From Fonsecaea monophora (lineage: Eukaryota > Ascomycota > Eurotiomycetes > Chaetothyriales > Herpotrichiellaceae): a stretch of 64,000 nucleotides of DNA. The notes under the pieces were generated by a model that was not told the origin of the DNA, searched no databases, and saw only the letters and a program-made list of their open reading frames with translations. The position numbers and the translations under genes were made by a program. The stretch covers positions 62,001 to 126,000 of the forward strand of contig NW_019174011.1 in NCBI RefSeq assembly GCF_001642475.1, in the 5' to 3' direction. Below, piece after piece: positions 1 through 11,308 of this stretch (positions are counted from its first letter, which is position 1; every line of letters begins with the position of its first letter).

Positions 1-468
1 TTTGCTAGTTTGTTTGCTTGATATTTGCGTCTCTCTCACGCCTACTCCTACCTTCCACAGGTGGAAGCGGGCTCCCTTTTCCCCGTTTCGTACAGCTGCC
101 TCTCTGTTTGCCTGCCCGATTGCCATTGCATTTCATCATGCACTCAAAGACTGAGGACAGCATTTTCTTGGATCGGACTGGACTGGACTGGACTGGACAT
201 TCTGGTTTGTATTTGGTCTCGTTTGTGTTCATTCATTCGTTGCTCTGTTAGCGAAAAGGAGGCAAGGGGATACACAAAACTACGCCTTACACGCACACAC
301 CCCCCATCCTTGCCGGCTCCCCTTTCCGACCCTTTCTGTCCTTGCGATAAGGCTTACAGTTGTGACCAGTTTGACTCAAGATCCAACATGCAATGATCCC
401 TTCCTCGCTTTTCCGGAGTAAAGGCCCAGCAAACGCCGCTCCGCCTTCGGACAACTGTCACTAAAAGC
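1..468. other. Intergenic, no gene seen
   Basis: Non-coding flank downstream of the GNAT gene, which reads leftward. The only structure is a short GGACT tandem repeat. Overlapping short open frames here have mixed, low-complexity content and no recognisable domain. Confidence 0.6.
175..198. repeat. GGACT tandem repeat
   Basis: Four perfect copies of the 5-mer GGACT followed by GGAC. A simple pentanucleotide microsatellite in non-coding DNA. Confidence 0.9.
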
Positions 469-1290
469 TCAAAGATGGGAATCGAAAATCATGGCCCAGG
501 CCGTCACGCCCCCGGCATTCTCGCCTTGAGCGGGCCACCCTAGAGCGTCGACACGGCCCTTGCCCACGACGATCTCCTCGACGACCCGGAATCCGAAACG
601 CTCGTACAGCCGCACGGCTTGCGGCGTCGTGGCCTCTAGCCATGCAGGCACGCCTTCGGCCTTGGCGCGCTCCAGGAACGGGGTCATGACGGCGTTGATG
701 CTGCCCGGGACGCGGGGCCTTGCAGGGTTCCGCGCCAGGAATGAGAGGTGGTAGAAAGGGCGGAGTGGCTGGTCTTGGCTGTCCTGGGCGTGTTGGTGGT
801 CGGAGCTAGAGTCTTCAGACACTGAGCCTGACGGGGTGTTTGAGGTCGATTCCTCCGCGTTTGCGGCTGCAGAGCTGCTAGAAGAAGAGGACGAGGGTGC
901 CGCTAAATATGTCTGCTTCGCCGACTTGACTCGGGCTCTCCATTCGCTCAGCAGCGGGCCCGGTCGCGCCTTGGAGTCTATGAACGGTTTGCCCTGGTAC
1001 GTGGGCGTCTCCCACAACGCAATGGCAGACCAGTCCCCGGCTTGGACCAGCTCAGCCCCGGAAGCGGCACTCTCGAGGATCCCCTGCGAGAAATGTCTCT
1101 GTCGTCGAGCAGTGTCGATCAGTGGGGAGGGAAACGGTGGTGGTGTGCCGTCGATATCTACGATGAACGCTGTGGTCAGGGCGGTGCTGGAAAAAGCCGC
1201 CGTGATGATGGAAATGAAGTTGGAGACGTCGTCAGCATGTGAATCCGTGGCGATGGTGACGCAGGTTGGGGTCGAAGTTGAAGAAGACAT
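469..1290 (-). CDS. GNAT-family N-acetyltransferase
   Basis: Intronless 273-aa ORF starting at an ATG. The C-terminal half (about residues 180-273) looks like a GNAT acetyl-CoA-binding core: a strand ending YHLSFLARNP, a loop RPRVPGSI at the position of the R/Q-x-x-G-x-G/A motif, a helix, then AWLEATTPQAVRLYERFGF, the characteristic 'neighbour' motif of fungal GNATs. A Ser/Ala-rich, low-complexity insert (about residues 131-170) separates the N-terminal part from the core and is probably a disordered loop. Such proteins transfer acetyl from acetyl-CoA to an amine; the substrate cannot be told from sequence. The glycine loop is not a textbook match, so activity is likely but not certain. Its neighbour on the same strand begins 1.9 kb upstream and has no evident link. 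Confidence 0.8.
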   Translation of the reverse strand: MSSSTSTPTCVTIATDSHADDVSNFISIITAAFSSTALTTAFIVDIDGTPPPFPSPLIDTARRQRHFSQGILESAASGAELVQAGDWSAIALWETPTYQGKPFIDSKARPGPLLSEWRARVKSAKQTYLAAPSSSSSSSSAAANAEESTSNTPSGSVSEDSSSDHQHAQDSQDQPLRPFYHLSFLARNPARPRVPGSINAVMTPFLERAKAEGVPAWLEATTPQAVRLYERFGFRVVEEIVVGKGRVDALGWPAQGENAGGVTAWAMIFDSHL

Positions 1291-2494
1291 GTCTTGAATC
1301 CACAGAATCGCGGTTGCTCCGAATCTTGCAAAACGAATGGTTCTTTTCTTCTCTACTCTACGAGATCTTCGTCTCCGTGAGCAGGCACACTTTATTGTAT
1401 TGTTCCTTTTGTTCTCTCTGTTGGTCTTTGTTTCCGAAGGACTCCTGTGCGTAGTGGAATGTCTCGGGCAAGGGCAAAGGCAAGATCAAATCGTAAATCG
1501 TAGAGCAACCATAAGAATACAACACAAAGGTGGAACACGGGAATGACAGACTATTAAGGCAAAGCAGGAAATTTAGAGAACAGGAGGAGAAGAAGGGGGG
1601 GAAAGGAAACCTGTTGCGGTGAGATGAAGTATCACGAGGGACGACGTACAAGAGGAATGTTGTGTAAAAACAAAAGGCGGATGAGTCAAGGAAACGCCCC
1701 CGTCCGGATGTTCAGTGTGTCCGATGCTAAGCGGCCAGGCGGGAATCCTCCTTTACCTCCCCTTCCAGCTTCCAGGGTCTGTTTTTTTTTCCCACCCTCT
1801 ATTTCCCCCCTATGGGAGGCGATTAAATGGTCATATGTAATATGTAATATGAGGTAAGGTACCTACCTAGGTAAAGCTGGGCTTTCCTTTGTGCTCCTGC
1901 CCGCCCTGTGACGAAGGACAAAGTGCGTACATGCGTGCGGCGGAACACTTTCCACACTACCCAACGTGACATCGCGGTCGGGGTGGCTGATCGGGGTCTC
2001 TTCCAGAAGAGGTTTTGATATGGGGTAAGAGAAACCGGAATCATTGGTCCCTTTAACAAAAGTGTTTTCTGTTCTGTTCTGAAAAAAAGTTAATGAATTA
2101 CAAGGACATTGGTTGGAAGAGCGGAAAGGGAGGAAAGAAAGGAGGGGGAAAAGGAGTCACGAGGACTTAATATATTGATTTGCCTGAGACAGATGGTGGA
2201 TGAAGGAATATACGAGGTATGTGCCCTCGTTAAAGTCCCATGGATGGCTGCCAATAGACCCGAATGAGCAATGTCTAATGTAGCATTTGAGTTCGAGAGA
2301 AGGTGCAATTGTTTGAGAAAAACAGAACAGATACAAAGTACAACCATTTATGCCGAGTGCATCAACTATCCAACTCATTGGCCAGCAATGAACTACGCCA
2401 TGCCCGCGCACGTATTCCTTTTCCTACCGAGAATCCTGAAAGACGTCCGAAAGACTTACATTTTCCTGTTAGCTAGCGACCATGGTTTGAGACA
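1291..2494. other. Intergenic, no gene seen
   Basis: Promoter side of the GNAT gene and 3' side of the next gene. It contains one copy of the palindrome TACCTAGGTA at 1864-1873 and a TATG/TAATATG run at 1833-1855. No open frame has a recognisable domain. Confidence 0.55.
1864..1873. repeat. TACCTAGGTA palindrome, copy 1
   Basis: Exact 10-bp palindrome, the first of five exact copies in the window, all in non-coding DNA. Function unknown. Confidence 0.85.
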
Positions 2495-3167
2495 TCACGA
2501 GGTGAAGAACATCAGCCATTTGATGTACTTCTCCTTTTTGGCTTGTCGCTTTGCTCGCTCGGCTGCTCGCTCTGCGGCACGGGCTGAGGCTTGCTGGTCG
2601 CCATCTTGTCGAGTCTGGCGTCCTTGAGATTGGTAACCTCCTTCGGAATACGCACGGCGACGATTGCTATTGTTAGAGCCTTCCGCTCCTCGAGAGCCAT
2701 CTTGGTGGTGTGAACGACGCTGCGAGTGCGACACCGGATCTTGCTGAGGTGCTCGTGATCCACGCTGCGAAGGTCGATGGTCAGAAGCTGGTCTGCTGCC
2801 TCTCTCACTGTGACGGCTTCCGGGACGCTGATCATATTGCGGTGCGTTTCTGCCTTGTCGATAAGCGGAAGGTGGATGTTGCGGGCGGCTCGGTCTGGTA
2901 GAATCTCTCACTAACCATTTCTTCCCGTTTTTATCAACGACCTTCCTGACTTGAGGTTTTTTGGCCTGTCCGCCTCCATGTGCGCGGTCATTTCCTTGGG
3001 GTGTTGTCTCCCGCCTCTCTTCGTGATAAGGCATTGTGGTAGACGAAATTGCACAAGCTGTACGTCCTTGGAGGAAAATGCTGATTGTTGTGTTTTAGAT
3101 GCGTGTACTTACCTGGCTTACCTGGAATCTGGCAGTTTGCTTTGATGGTTTGGTGCACGTCAGCCAT
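2495..3167 (-). CDS. Small basic low-complexity protein, two exons
   Basis: Not recognised. The gene model joins exon 1 (ATG at 3167 in a strong gccaccATGG context) to exon 2 (3057 down to 2495), giving 202 or 205 aa. Two donors, both reading CAG|GTAAG, lie 9 nt apart in the same phase: one intron is 3058-3121 (64 nt), the other 3058-3112 (55 nt). Both share the acceptor TACAG. Exon 2 then reads in frame through an internal ATG into a long Arg/Ser/Gln/Gly-rich, strongly basic, probably disordered region, ending in an Ala/Arg/Lys helix (AARAERAKRQAKKEKYIKWL). An in-frame ATG at 3215 would add 16 residues but has a poorer context. The composition resembles RNA-binding or scaffold proteins; no function is assigned. 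Confidence 0.6.
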
Positions 3168-4809
3168 GGTGGCAGGGCTCGCGACGCATTTGTAGTCGGA
3201 GGCCCTCCGGAACAAAGACCCTTGTGCCTTCCAGCTATGTATAAACAGAACAAAGACTCCAGAGCAGCAGAAGACAAGCGACAGGACAAGGGACGAAACA
3301 TATTTTTACCACAAACCAGGGCTGTGGAGGACAACAAAGGCTGATTGATGAGCGTAGGAGTTGGTGGTTGAGGTGCTGAGGACACCACGTCCTTCATTGT
3401 TCAAATCCATTTCGGCCTGCGGCTGCACCTCTCACAACAGCAAGCCGATCTATGACTTGATCGGAAGAGATCCGCAGATAGACATTGACAAATTGGCGAT
3501 GTCAAGCAAATAATCAAAGACGTGATGAATCGTGGAGGACGAGGTATGTACTTCCGAGCGCAAATGAATAGCCAAGTGATCAACCGGACCATCAGACACG
3601 CAATCTCACAAACACCGATCACACCGAAATGAAACCCTCATACTCGTGTCTCGTGTCAGGACTCCCATTGAAAATTACTCCCTGCTTCTTCTGATAATTT
3701 TTGAACGGTTTTTGCACTGCCTTGGTGGCTTTGTGAGACCTTCAACGCCGTTCACTCCACAAGGTGAGCAGTTACCCCAGTACTTTATCAGGAGTAACGA
3801 GCCAGCTGGAAAATTCCATGTATTTCTGGACCTGGATGCATTGGAGGGAACCACAGTGGATCACGGCCGCATGGAGCTGTTTCAGAGCTTGTATCAGACT
3901 CAAGCCAAATCAGCCATGGCGCAAGCCACAACCGTCTCCCATGCTCTTTTCGGGGCCAGTGTTCAAGTGCAGGAGCGGGCTTTTTGTTGGCGATGGCCGA
4001 TGCGACGCAGTGTGATGACTGGGCCACTGACGAGTGGGCTTGAAAGGGGCTTGCATTTTTCGCCGAAAGGAATGGAGTGACTGGGGTGACTGGTTAGAAA
4101 AACTTTTCTGCCCGTCAAATGAGGGCCACCGAAATCTCGGAATCTCACCCGTTTTCCCCAGTTCTTGACCAGGGGGCGCGTTTACGAAACAAAGGGCTTT
4201 CGTCATGCGACTCCAAGGGAGTACAAATTTGAACGACAGAGGGAAAAAAACATTGTTTGCCCGCATTGGTGGCGTGCTGTTGACTGCTGGGGGATCCATG
4301 AAAAAAATACCTGGCTTGCTAGATGCGCAGGTACCGTTGCATCAATCGAGTAGAATTGAGTACACTCCATACCGTACATACATGCATTGCAATCCCCATC
4401 GATCCTCCGATTCACGATTCCTTCACTTTCTACCTCATACCTATCTTTCCATTACTTCAATCCCTGTCATTAATTGCACTCGCTTGACTGATTTTCGAGA
4501 CTTGTTATTGAGTATTTGAGGGTGCTAGTCGTCCGTGTCAACATCCTTGTCGATCTTGTACAAACACATCAATTTTTCTTATTCCTCCTTTCTCAGATCG
4601 CCCTCGCTTGTACCCCAGTTCGCTTCTTCTTGAAACTGGGTTCCGATCTCTAGCACTCGTCCGCTTCTCTCAGGTAGAGTACGCGTACAAGTTTGTTTGG
4701 GATCTTCATCATTTCACCCGCAACACAAATACCCGACAAAATACTGCCGGTACTGTTGCCCACATTCTTTCACTTCCCCTTGGGCCCTCGAGTGACATAG
4801 CTTGGCGGC
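3168..4809. other. Intergenic, probable divergent promoter region
   Basis: Lies between two divergently read genes (basic protein leftward, MscS channel rightward). A frame near 3650-4080 is open but has no ATG at its start and no recognised domain. The last 300 bases are pyrimidine-rich, as expected of a fungal 5' leader. Confidence 0.5.
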
Positions 4810-7665
4810 ATGTCACAGAACAAGAGGTTTTCAAGAGAGGGGTTTCAACCTTTAACCCATCACCCATCACGGGACATGGCAAACCCTAACGACGTTACGA
4901 TTGATATTCCCTTGACCAAGGTCAGCACCTCTGGCAGCGCCACTGGGGCACGCAAGGCCGATGCTCTTTCTCCTTCTGCTTCCCAGTACAACGGCGAATT
5001 TTCAGAAAAGATGGACGAGAAACAAGGTCACCACTTTCACAGAGGCCCAGCAGGCAGGAGAAGAAGGTTGGAGGATCGAGGACGGCAGAGCCAGGCCAAA
5101 GAGGATGGCACATTGAATGCATTTGGCAGATTCTACAAGCGAGTCTACAACTTTTCCGTCTTGACCCGCTATTTCATCTATGTTGCACCGCTCGCTTTGG
5201 CAATCGCAGTTCCCATCATTGTTGGGGCTACGGTCGCCCCTCGAGCACGCATCGGCGGCGTCAAGATCTTGTGGTTCTTCACCTGGATCGAGGTGGTCTG
5301 GGTATCACTATGGGCTTCGAAACTGGTGGCTCATTTCTTACCATTTCTCTTTCAGTTTATTTGCGGGGTGGCCAGCCCTGGCACAAGAAAATATGCCCTC
5401 GTCCTCAGCTCTCTCGAGATACCTCTCTCGCTCGTTGGCTGGGCCGTCACATCACTGGCAACGTTTGTCCCTATCATGACATTAAATCCTGACCAGAGAT
5501 CACGTGGTGAGACTGGCCTCAAGTCTTGGGAGTCCATCATCAAGAATATTCTCTTTGCCTGCGTCTTCTCAACGTTGCTCTTGCTCGGCGAAAAGCTGCT
5601 TATTCAGCTCCTTTCCATCAGCTATCACCGCAAGCAGTTCGATGAAAAGATTAAAGACTCGAAGCGAAACATCCACCTGGTTGGTTTGCTCTACGATGCT
5701 TCTCGAAAGCTCTTCCCGGAGTACTGTCGAGAATTCGCCGAAGAGGATTATCTCATCAACGATGTTCTGGACTTTGGGGAGCGACATAGCAATCGGAACA
5801 GCATCTTACCTGGTCACAAACGATCTGGCTCGGCCACCCCTATGAAACTCATCCACAATGTTGCACGGGTTGGAGACAAGGTCACAGCAGCATTTGGGAA
5901 TGTGGCCCAGGAGATTACTGGGAAGAAGGTTTTCAATCCCACTGCCTCGCATTCAATCGTGGTCCAAGCGCTCGAAAAGAAGCATTCCGCCGAAGCCTTG
6001 GCTCGGCGGCTTTGGATGTCGTTCGTCCTAGAAGGGAAGGATGCTCTGAGCCTGGAGGATATCATTGACGTCCTAGGTCACGATCGAGAACAAGAAGCCC
6101 ACGAAGCCTTTGAGATCTTGGACGTGGATTGCAACGGAGACATCTCGCTAGATGAAATGGTCCTGCGAATCACTGAGTTCGGACGAGAGCGTCAGTCGAT
6201 CGCGAGCAGCATGCACGATGTCGATCAAGCCATCAATGTCCTTGACAACCTGCTGTGCACAGTTGTCTTTGTCGCTGTTATCTTCATCTTCGTCGCCTGG
6301 CTGAATCGGAATTTTACCACCACACTCGCTACAGCAGGAACTGCCCTCCTGTCAATGTCTTTTGTTTTTGCAACAACGGCTCAGGAGGTTCTGGGGTCTT
6401 GCATTTTCCTTTTCGTGAAGCATCCATTCGACGTGGGCGACAGAGTCGACATTACCGATACCCAGTACGTGGTGGAACGCATGTCTCTTCTTTATACGGT
6501 CTTCCGCCGCGTCAAGGACCACAAACGGACCCAAGTCCCCAACATCGTGCTCAACTCGCTATGGATTGACAACGTGTCTCGCAGCAAAGCCATGCGCGAA
6601 CAGATTCAGCTGTATGTCAGTTTCGACACCAAGTTTGAAGACATTGATCTGCTCAAGAAGGAGATGACCAACTTTGTGCGGGACAAAGATAATGCACGCG
6701 ACTTCCAACCGGATGTCGACATTGAGGTTACCGGGGTTGCGGAAATGAACAAGATGGAGTTGAGGATTGAGATTCGGCATAAATCGAATTGGGCAAACGA
6801 GGCGGTACGAGCAGCGCGGAGGAACAAGTTTATGTGCGCTCTGGTCCTGGCCGTGCGGAAAGTTCCACTCTATGGTCCAGGGGGTGCCGGTCCTCCAGCT
6901 GGTGACAAGGCTAATCCTACCTACTCCGTGGCGATCAGTGACGAAATCGCGAGGAGGAACAGAGAGGAGTTTGACGAGAACCTGGATAAGAAGAGACTCG
7001 TACCCTTGCTGGACCAGAACAAGCCTCATCTCGACCTCTCCAAAACAAAATCTTCCGACCACCTCGGCGTCAGCACTGGAACCGACGTTAATGAAGCGTC
7101 GGCGGTTGACAACTTGGTGAAGCGCAAGGTGGCCGTCGACCCTGAAGAGGTTGTCGATCATGAGCGAGAACTCCGGATGGACAAGAAACGCTCCAACGAC
7201 GTTGAAGAAGTACGCGACATTCTCAGACGCGAGTCTACCAGGGGTCGGCGTCGGGCGGCTCGCCACAGCGGCCTCTCAGTTCCCAGCATGGAGTATGGAG
7301 GAGGCTCGCGGACCATCCCTACGATCCCCGATGCATCACCGCAGGAGCCCATGACTGCGACGCTCTCGGCGCCAGCCAGGGTCAGTTACTTTGAAGACGT
7401 GCCGCAACCGGAGCCGATGCCTCCGGCCGTGTCACAGGGTTGGACGACAGTAACACCACTGAACTACAGCGCGCCAGCGGCCCAGCCACCCTCGCCCCAG
7501 ATGTCCCCGGTGTCGAGCACGGCCAGCCCGTCCCGATATGTCCCCGGCAACGCCTTTTCGCAACGAGCTCATGCCACGTCGCCGATCCATCGAATGCCCG
7601 TGCCGGGAATGCCTGAAATGAAGAGAAATTTGCAGACGCCAAACGGGTCTTCTCCACCCAGGTGA
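4810..7665 (+). CDS. MscS-type mechanosensitive ion channel with EF-hand
   Basis: Intronless 951-aa protein of the fungal Msy/MscS family. These channels sit in internal membranes (ER in fission yeast) and help control calcium and volume during hypo-osmotic shock. Order of features: hydrophilic N-terminus; about four hydrophobic segments between residues 115 and 270; a calcium-binding EF-hand at about residues 438-449 (DVDCNGDISLDE, all usual ligand positions filled); then a hydrophobic pair and the MscS pore region (about 476-545, including TTAQEVLGSCIFLFVKHPFDVGDRV); then the beta domain (VPNIVLNSLWIDNVSRS). The last 250 residues are Pro/Ser-rich and probably disordered. A second in-frame ATG at 4876 (MANPNDVTIDIPL) has a better context and may be the true start, which would shorten the protein by 22 residues. 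Confidence 0.93.
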   Translation: MSQNKRFSREGFQPLTHHPSRDMANPNDVTIDIPLTKVSTSGSATGARKADALSPSASQYNGEFSEKMDEKQGHHFHRGPAGRRRRLEDRGRQSQAKEDGTLNAFGRFYKRVYNFSVLTRYFIYVAPLALAIAVPIIVGATVAPRARIGGVKILWFFTWIEVVWVSLWASKLVAHFLPFLFQFICGVASPGTRKYALVLSSLEIPLSLVGWAVTSLATFVPIMTLNPDQRSRGETGLKSWESIIKNILFACVFSTLLLLGEKLLIQLLSISYHRKQFDEKIKDSKRNIHLVGLLYDASRKLFPEYCREFAEEDYLINDVLDFGERHSNRNSILPGHKRSGSATPMKLIHNVARVGDKVTAAFGNVAQEITGKKVFNPTASHSIVVQALEKKHSAEALARRLWMSFVLEGKDALSLEDIIDVLGHDREQEAHEAFEILDVDCNGDISLDEMVLRITEFGRERQSIASSMHDVDQAINVLDNLLCTVVFVAVIFIFVAWLNRNFTTTLATAGTALLSMSFVFATTAQEVLGSCIFLFVKHPFDVGDRVDITDTQYVVERMSLLYTVFRRVKDHKRTQVPNIVLNSLWIDNVSRSKAMREQIQLYVSFDTKFEDIDLLKKEMTNFVRDKDNARDFQPDVDIEVTGVAEMNKMELRIEIRHKSNWANEAVRAARRNKFMCALVLAVRKVPLYGPGGAGPPAGDKANPTYSVAISDEIARRNREEFDENLDKKRLVPLLDQNKPHLDLSKTKSSDHLGVSTGTDVNEASAVDNLVKRKVAVDPEEVVDHERELRMDKKRSNDVEEVRDILRRESTRGRRRAARHSGLSVPSMEYGGGSRTIPTIPDASPQEPMTATLSAPARVSYFEDVPQPEPMPPAVSQGWTTVTPLNYSAPAAQPPSPQMSPVSSTASPSRYVPGNAFSQRAHATSPIHRMPVPGMPEMKRNLQTPNGSSPPR

Positions 7666-8225
7666 TTTGCTAGAGAAACATGGAGAGATGATACGATTAC
7701 AACCAGCCAGCCAGCCAGAGTCTGGCACCAAACCTGACTCAAATCTAATGAACATACAAACCAAAGCTCTGCTGCATATGGTCGATCATCCAGGATGGAA
7801 CTATGATTTCTTCCGCCGACATGGTCGACCACGCACGGCAAGCTCTTTTTCCAGGGATGCGAATCTTATCTAGATGATATTAGTGGCTCATGCTACTTTG
7901 TCAATGAATCGAGAAGATAGAATAGGATAGAGTTTAGTCGCCATTGGGCGTTTCTCAATCACAAGAAGAGACTAGACGTCTTTGGTAATTCAGACATTGA
8001 AAATGGTCATTTTAGGATGAGTCGACGTAGAAATACAGGAGTTGTGTCTAACTAACCAACTATTCCGATACCTGCCAGCCAGCCAGGGGGGAGAGTGTTG
8101 AGGTGAGGTGAGGTGAGGAGGAGATGGAGTCCATAACCTGTAAACCCACAACCATAACATGTTGGGATCTGCATGCCTGCATGCCAGAGTGCCAGAGTGC
8201 GCCCTATTGTTACTGTATGTCAATC
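7666..8225. other. Intergenic, no gene seen
   Basis: Between the convergent ends of the MscS gene and the Ser/Gly-rich ORF. It holds a short GAGGT repeat at 8100-8122 and nothing else I can identify. Confidence 0.5.
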
Positions 8226-8861
8226 TCAATATCTCACAAAGACGCCCGCAACCAGCCTGGATCGACTGCTTCCACTTCCACTCCCACTCCCGCTCGCGCT
8301 CCCACTACCACTACCACTGCCACCCGCACTGCCGCCACTATTGTTGCCGCCGCCTCCGCTACCGCTTCCACTCCCACCGCCAGTACCACTCCCGCCGGAA
8401 CTTGAAACCCGATCCTTCCTCTTCTCCTCGCCCTTGGCCTCCTCGGAGCCTTGCCGCGGCGTACTCGCTGAACTGGAGGGACTCGTTCTCGACATGAACA
8501 TGTCTGGTCCGGGCCGTTGATTTCCTCCAGGCGACGAGGTCGTGCTCGACGAAGAACGGTGGTAATAACTCATCTCTTTCTCTGGGTCTGGGTCTGGGTC
8601 TGAGTCTTTGCCTTTGTCTTTGGAGGGCTTCTCGGGGCTGTTGCGTGAGATGTCTTGCTCTTGCTCGTCTCTTGCGGAGGTGTATGGAGAAGTAGTGGGA
8701 TGTGCAGGGCTTCTTCCTCGGTCAAGGTCGAAGCTGATTGATAGGTGTTCGTCGAGGGGACTGGTGCCTCTTGTTGGTGATGGTGACGGTGATTCTTGTA
8801 CGTGCTCTGCTGTTGTGGCTGTAGACGTAGATGTATTCGAGGGCTTCTTGTCCATAGTCAT
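8226..8861 (-). CDS. Ser/Gly-rich low-complexity ORF, doubtful
   Basis: ORF of 211 codons with an ATG start (a second ATG two codons on). The N-terminal half is Ser/Thr/Pro-rich with an acidic DPDPDPEKE stretch. The C-terminal third is an almost pure Gly-Ser tract, encoded by an imperfect trinucleotide repeat on the other strand at 8265-8400. No domain, signal peptide or membrane segment is visible. It could be the first exon of a longer gene, since the end runs into a GTGAGA donor-like site, or a chance ORF kept open by the repeat. Confidence 0.35.
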   Translation of the reverse strand: MTMDKKPSNTSTSTATTAEHVQESPSPSPTRGTSPLDEHLSISFDLDRGRSPAHPTTSPYTSARDEQEQDISRNSPEKPSKDKGKDSDPDPDPEKEMSYYHRSSSSTTSSPGGNQRPGPDMFMSRTSPSSSASTPRQGSEEAKGEEKRKDRVSSSGGSGTGGGSGSGSGGGGNNSGGSAGGSGSGSGSASGSGSGSGSSRSRLVAGVFVRY

Positions 8862-10494
8862 TCAACCCAAACAAGGAGGTATTCCAGACGGGTTTTGTAG
8901 AGATCTCTCAACGGAGAGAGATTCTATGTCCCAATCCCAATCCCGGTTCCGTCCCAGCAAACAGCAATAACGAAAACGATGATGCCTTACGACATGCATG
9001 CACGCACGCAGGTGCCAGTGCCAGTGCCACGGCCACAGCCCCTTAGTATCAAAGGCCTGACTGGTCCTCAATAGTCAGGACACGCATTCGACCCTTGTTT
9101 GGTGGTATATGTCAGGGATACCAGGGACACAGCCTCGTTTCGTTTCGTTTCGATGCAGCAAAAGTACAGCGCTGCTCGAGGTCGTCGTATTTGGGTGCGT
9201 ATGCGAAGTCAGGAGGGTATTTGAGGATTGAGGATTGAGGAGATGTGGTCGATTCGAGTTTTCAATACCGGGCACAGACAAACACCTATACTATACCTAG
9301 TACAGTGTACAGTACCTTGATCAGAGTCTCTCCTTTGCCTTGCCTGGGTGAACTTCACTCCCGCTCCAAAGTTCCAAAGGCCCCTTTGCCAGAAGGACAG
9401 AAGGACCAAGACCATTATAATTATAGCTCAATCGAAGTCTGCAGCACGCACGACACAGCGCAGCATTGAGTATCTTTGGAGGATAGGCAGCGTGTTAGTT
9501 CTGGCACTGTCTGGTTAGTGTGTGCTCCCCCCCACCCTACCATACCATACACACTTGGCCCTGGTGTGCGTGTGCCTGGATGGATGGACCAATAAACCAA
9601 TTGGACTCGAGTGGTTTCGGGAATGTCTGGTCACTTGTGAGTCTCTCCCTCGTCGGTCCAAGGCGACGCCGTTCAAGAAGGGGGGGCTAAACAACTCCCT
9701 ACCGGTTTGTTCACTTGTCCACCTGTCCACTTGTCCCCCTGTCTTCTTTTGACTCGAACCAATCACCTTGGACGAGATTGAATCGGAGATGGAACAGGTA
9801 CCACAAGGCCAGGGTTTTTTCCTTCCCAGCGGGATGGGCCATGACGCATGTTTTCTGACTACTCTGATTTACCTAGGTTCTGCGAGGGGAAGTTATGAGT
9901 CGAACGTTGATGTTAAAGTTATCCTGCCCGTCATTGCGATGTAACGCCAAACGACGCCCAGTTCTTCGGCATGACACAAGACCAAGATGGAAAAGGGAAG
10001 GAAGGACCCTGTTTTTCGCTTCTATTCCCATAGCTCGTCCACAACAGACAAAGCATATCCGCCGGCCCGGGGTTTCGCGACTACTGGGGTGGTCCCTAGT
10101 TCTGGTCAAACGCGAGAGATTTTTTTTTTTGTTGTCGTTGGTATTTTCGTTGCCTACTTCCATTCCATACCCTAGCAAATGACCCCTCGTATACGAGTGA
10201 AGAACAGAAGCCTTGATCTTGATGCCTAGTAGTCAGATGACCCCCACGGAATGATTTTTCGCCACAGCCACAATCACAATGCATTCCCAGATACTCAGGC
10301 GGGCGGGCCCCAGATTGACTTTTCCCAGTCACGATCGATGGAATGGATGCAGAAGAAGAGGAGGAGGCCTGAGGGGCGACAGCGACGTCACTTGTTTGAT
10401 TTCCAATCCCTCCACAATTTTACACAGGCGCAGGCGCAGACACAGGCGCGACAGGCACACAATGGAAGCTATGAGTTACGAGTCACCTCGAGTC

Positions 10495-10509
10495 TACGAG
10501 TCACTCGTA
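10495..10509. repeat. TACGAGT-C-ACTCGTA perfect palindrome, copy 1
   Basis: Seven-base arms around one central base. A partial copy (TACGAGTCAC) lies just upstream at 10477-10486. The palindrome contains GAGTCA, part of the bZIP (Gcn4/AP-1) site TGAGTCA. It lies far from any called gene, so a regulatory role is only a possibility. Confidence 0.7.
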
Positions 10510-11038
10510 CACTAGTACTATCCTTCCACCAGATGAGATGATGAAGAATTGCGTACAAACAGTGTCTGCCTGTCTGCCTGGTTCGCCCACACTCTTTGCC
10601 CCCCCTGGCTTAGTCAGGGCGTTTTCCCTCGTCCTATACCAATTAGAAAGAAAAGACGGGAAAGTCCATCCTGCAGGGATTGGGATACACGAGGTTGGAC
10701 TTGTCGGCACGGCAGATTCACCAGAAGTTATCCGGTTGTTTCCTGCATGCTGCATCCATCCCGCATGCTGCATCCTGCAATGGAAATCGTAGTAAAATAA
10801 TATGGCCACGTGCCTCTTGAGTCATGGCTCATCCATCAACCCGGTCCCGACTATCTTTCTTGTACCTCCCATACCAGTGTCTGCCTTGCCTTGACCCCCG
10901 GCTCAAAAATCGCTCGTTCTCATTTTCGTCTCCAAGTGTGGACCACCTACTGTTGAATTGGGGAAATGGGAGGACCCTCGTGCCTCTCGCGAAATCCCCC
11001 TGTCTGCGGTTAGCAGGGGTTCAAGGGTTACCAGTTGC

Positions 11039-11059
11039 CACACACACACACACACACAC
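11039..11059. repeat. CA dinucleotide microsatellite
   Basis: About ten CA units, followed by a short interrupted continuation to about 11067. Confidence 0.95.
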
Positions 11060-11291
11060 CCACACACCTCCAGCCTAGGTACCTACTTGGTCCAGACTTG
11101 TAGGAATATCGAATCGACATCGTGGCATCTTGCGGTCCTGGTCCTGGTCCTGGTCCTGACTGATACCCCACGGAATGCCTTTTTTTCCCTTGTCTCCCAA
11201 CTCTAAACCCTCGTCACCTCGTATTCCTCACTGCTTACCTGCTTTAACAAGCTACGAAGTACAAGACGAACGATGGTGGCGACTTAGTTGT

Positions 11292-11308
11292 ATACGAGTC
11301 ACTCGTAT
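11292..11308. repeat. ATACGAGT-C-ACTCGTAT perfect palindrome, copy 2
   Basis: Eight-base perfect arms around one central base. It shares a 15-base core exactly with the palindrome at 10495-10509. Confidence 0.75.

Noticed and set aside
3399..3410. B-box-like GTTCAAATCC
   Set aside because: No matching A-box or acceptor stem lies upstream.
3646..4080. 144-codon plus-strand ORF in the MscS promoter
   Set aside because: Starts with GTG; one stretch looks protein-like but no family is recognised and no exon partners were found.
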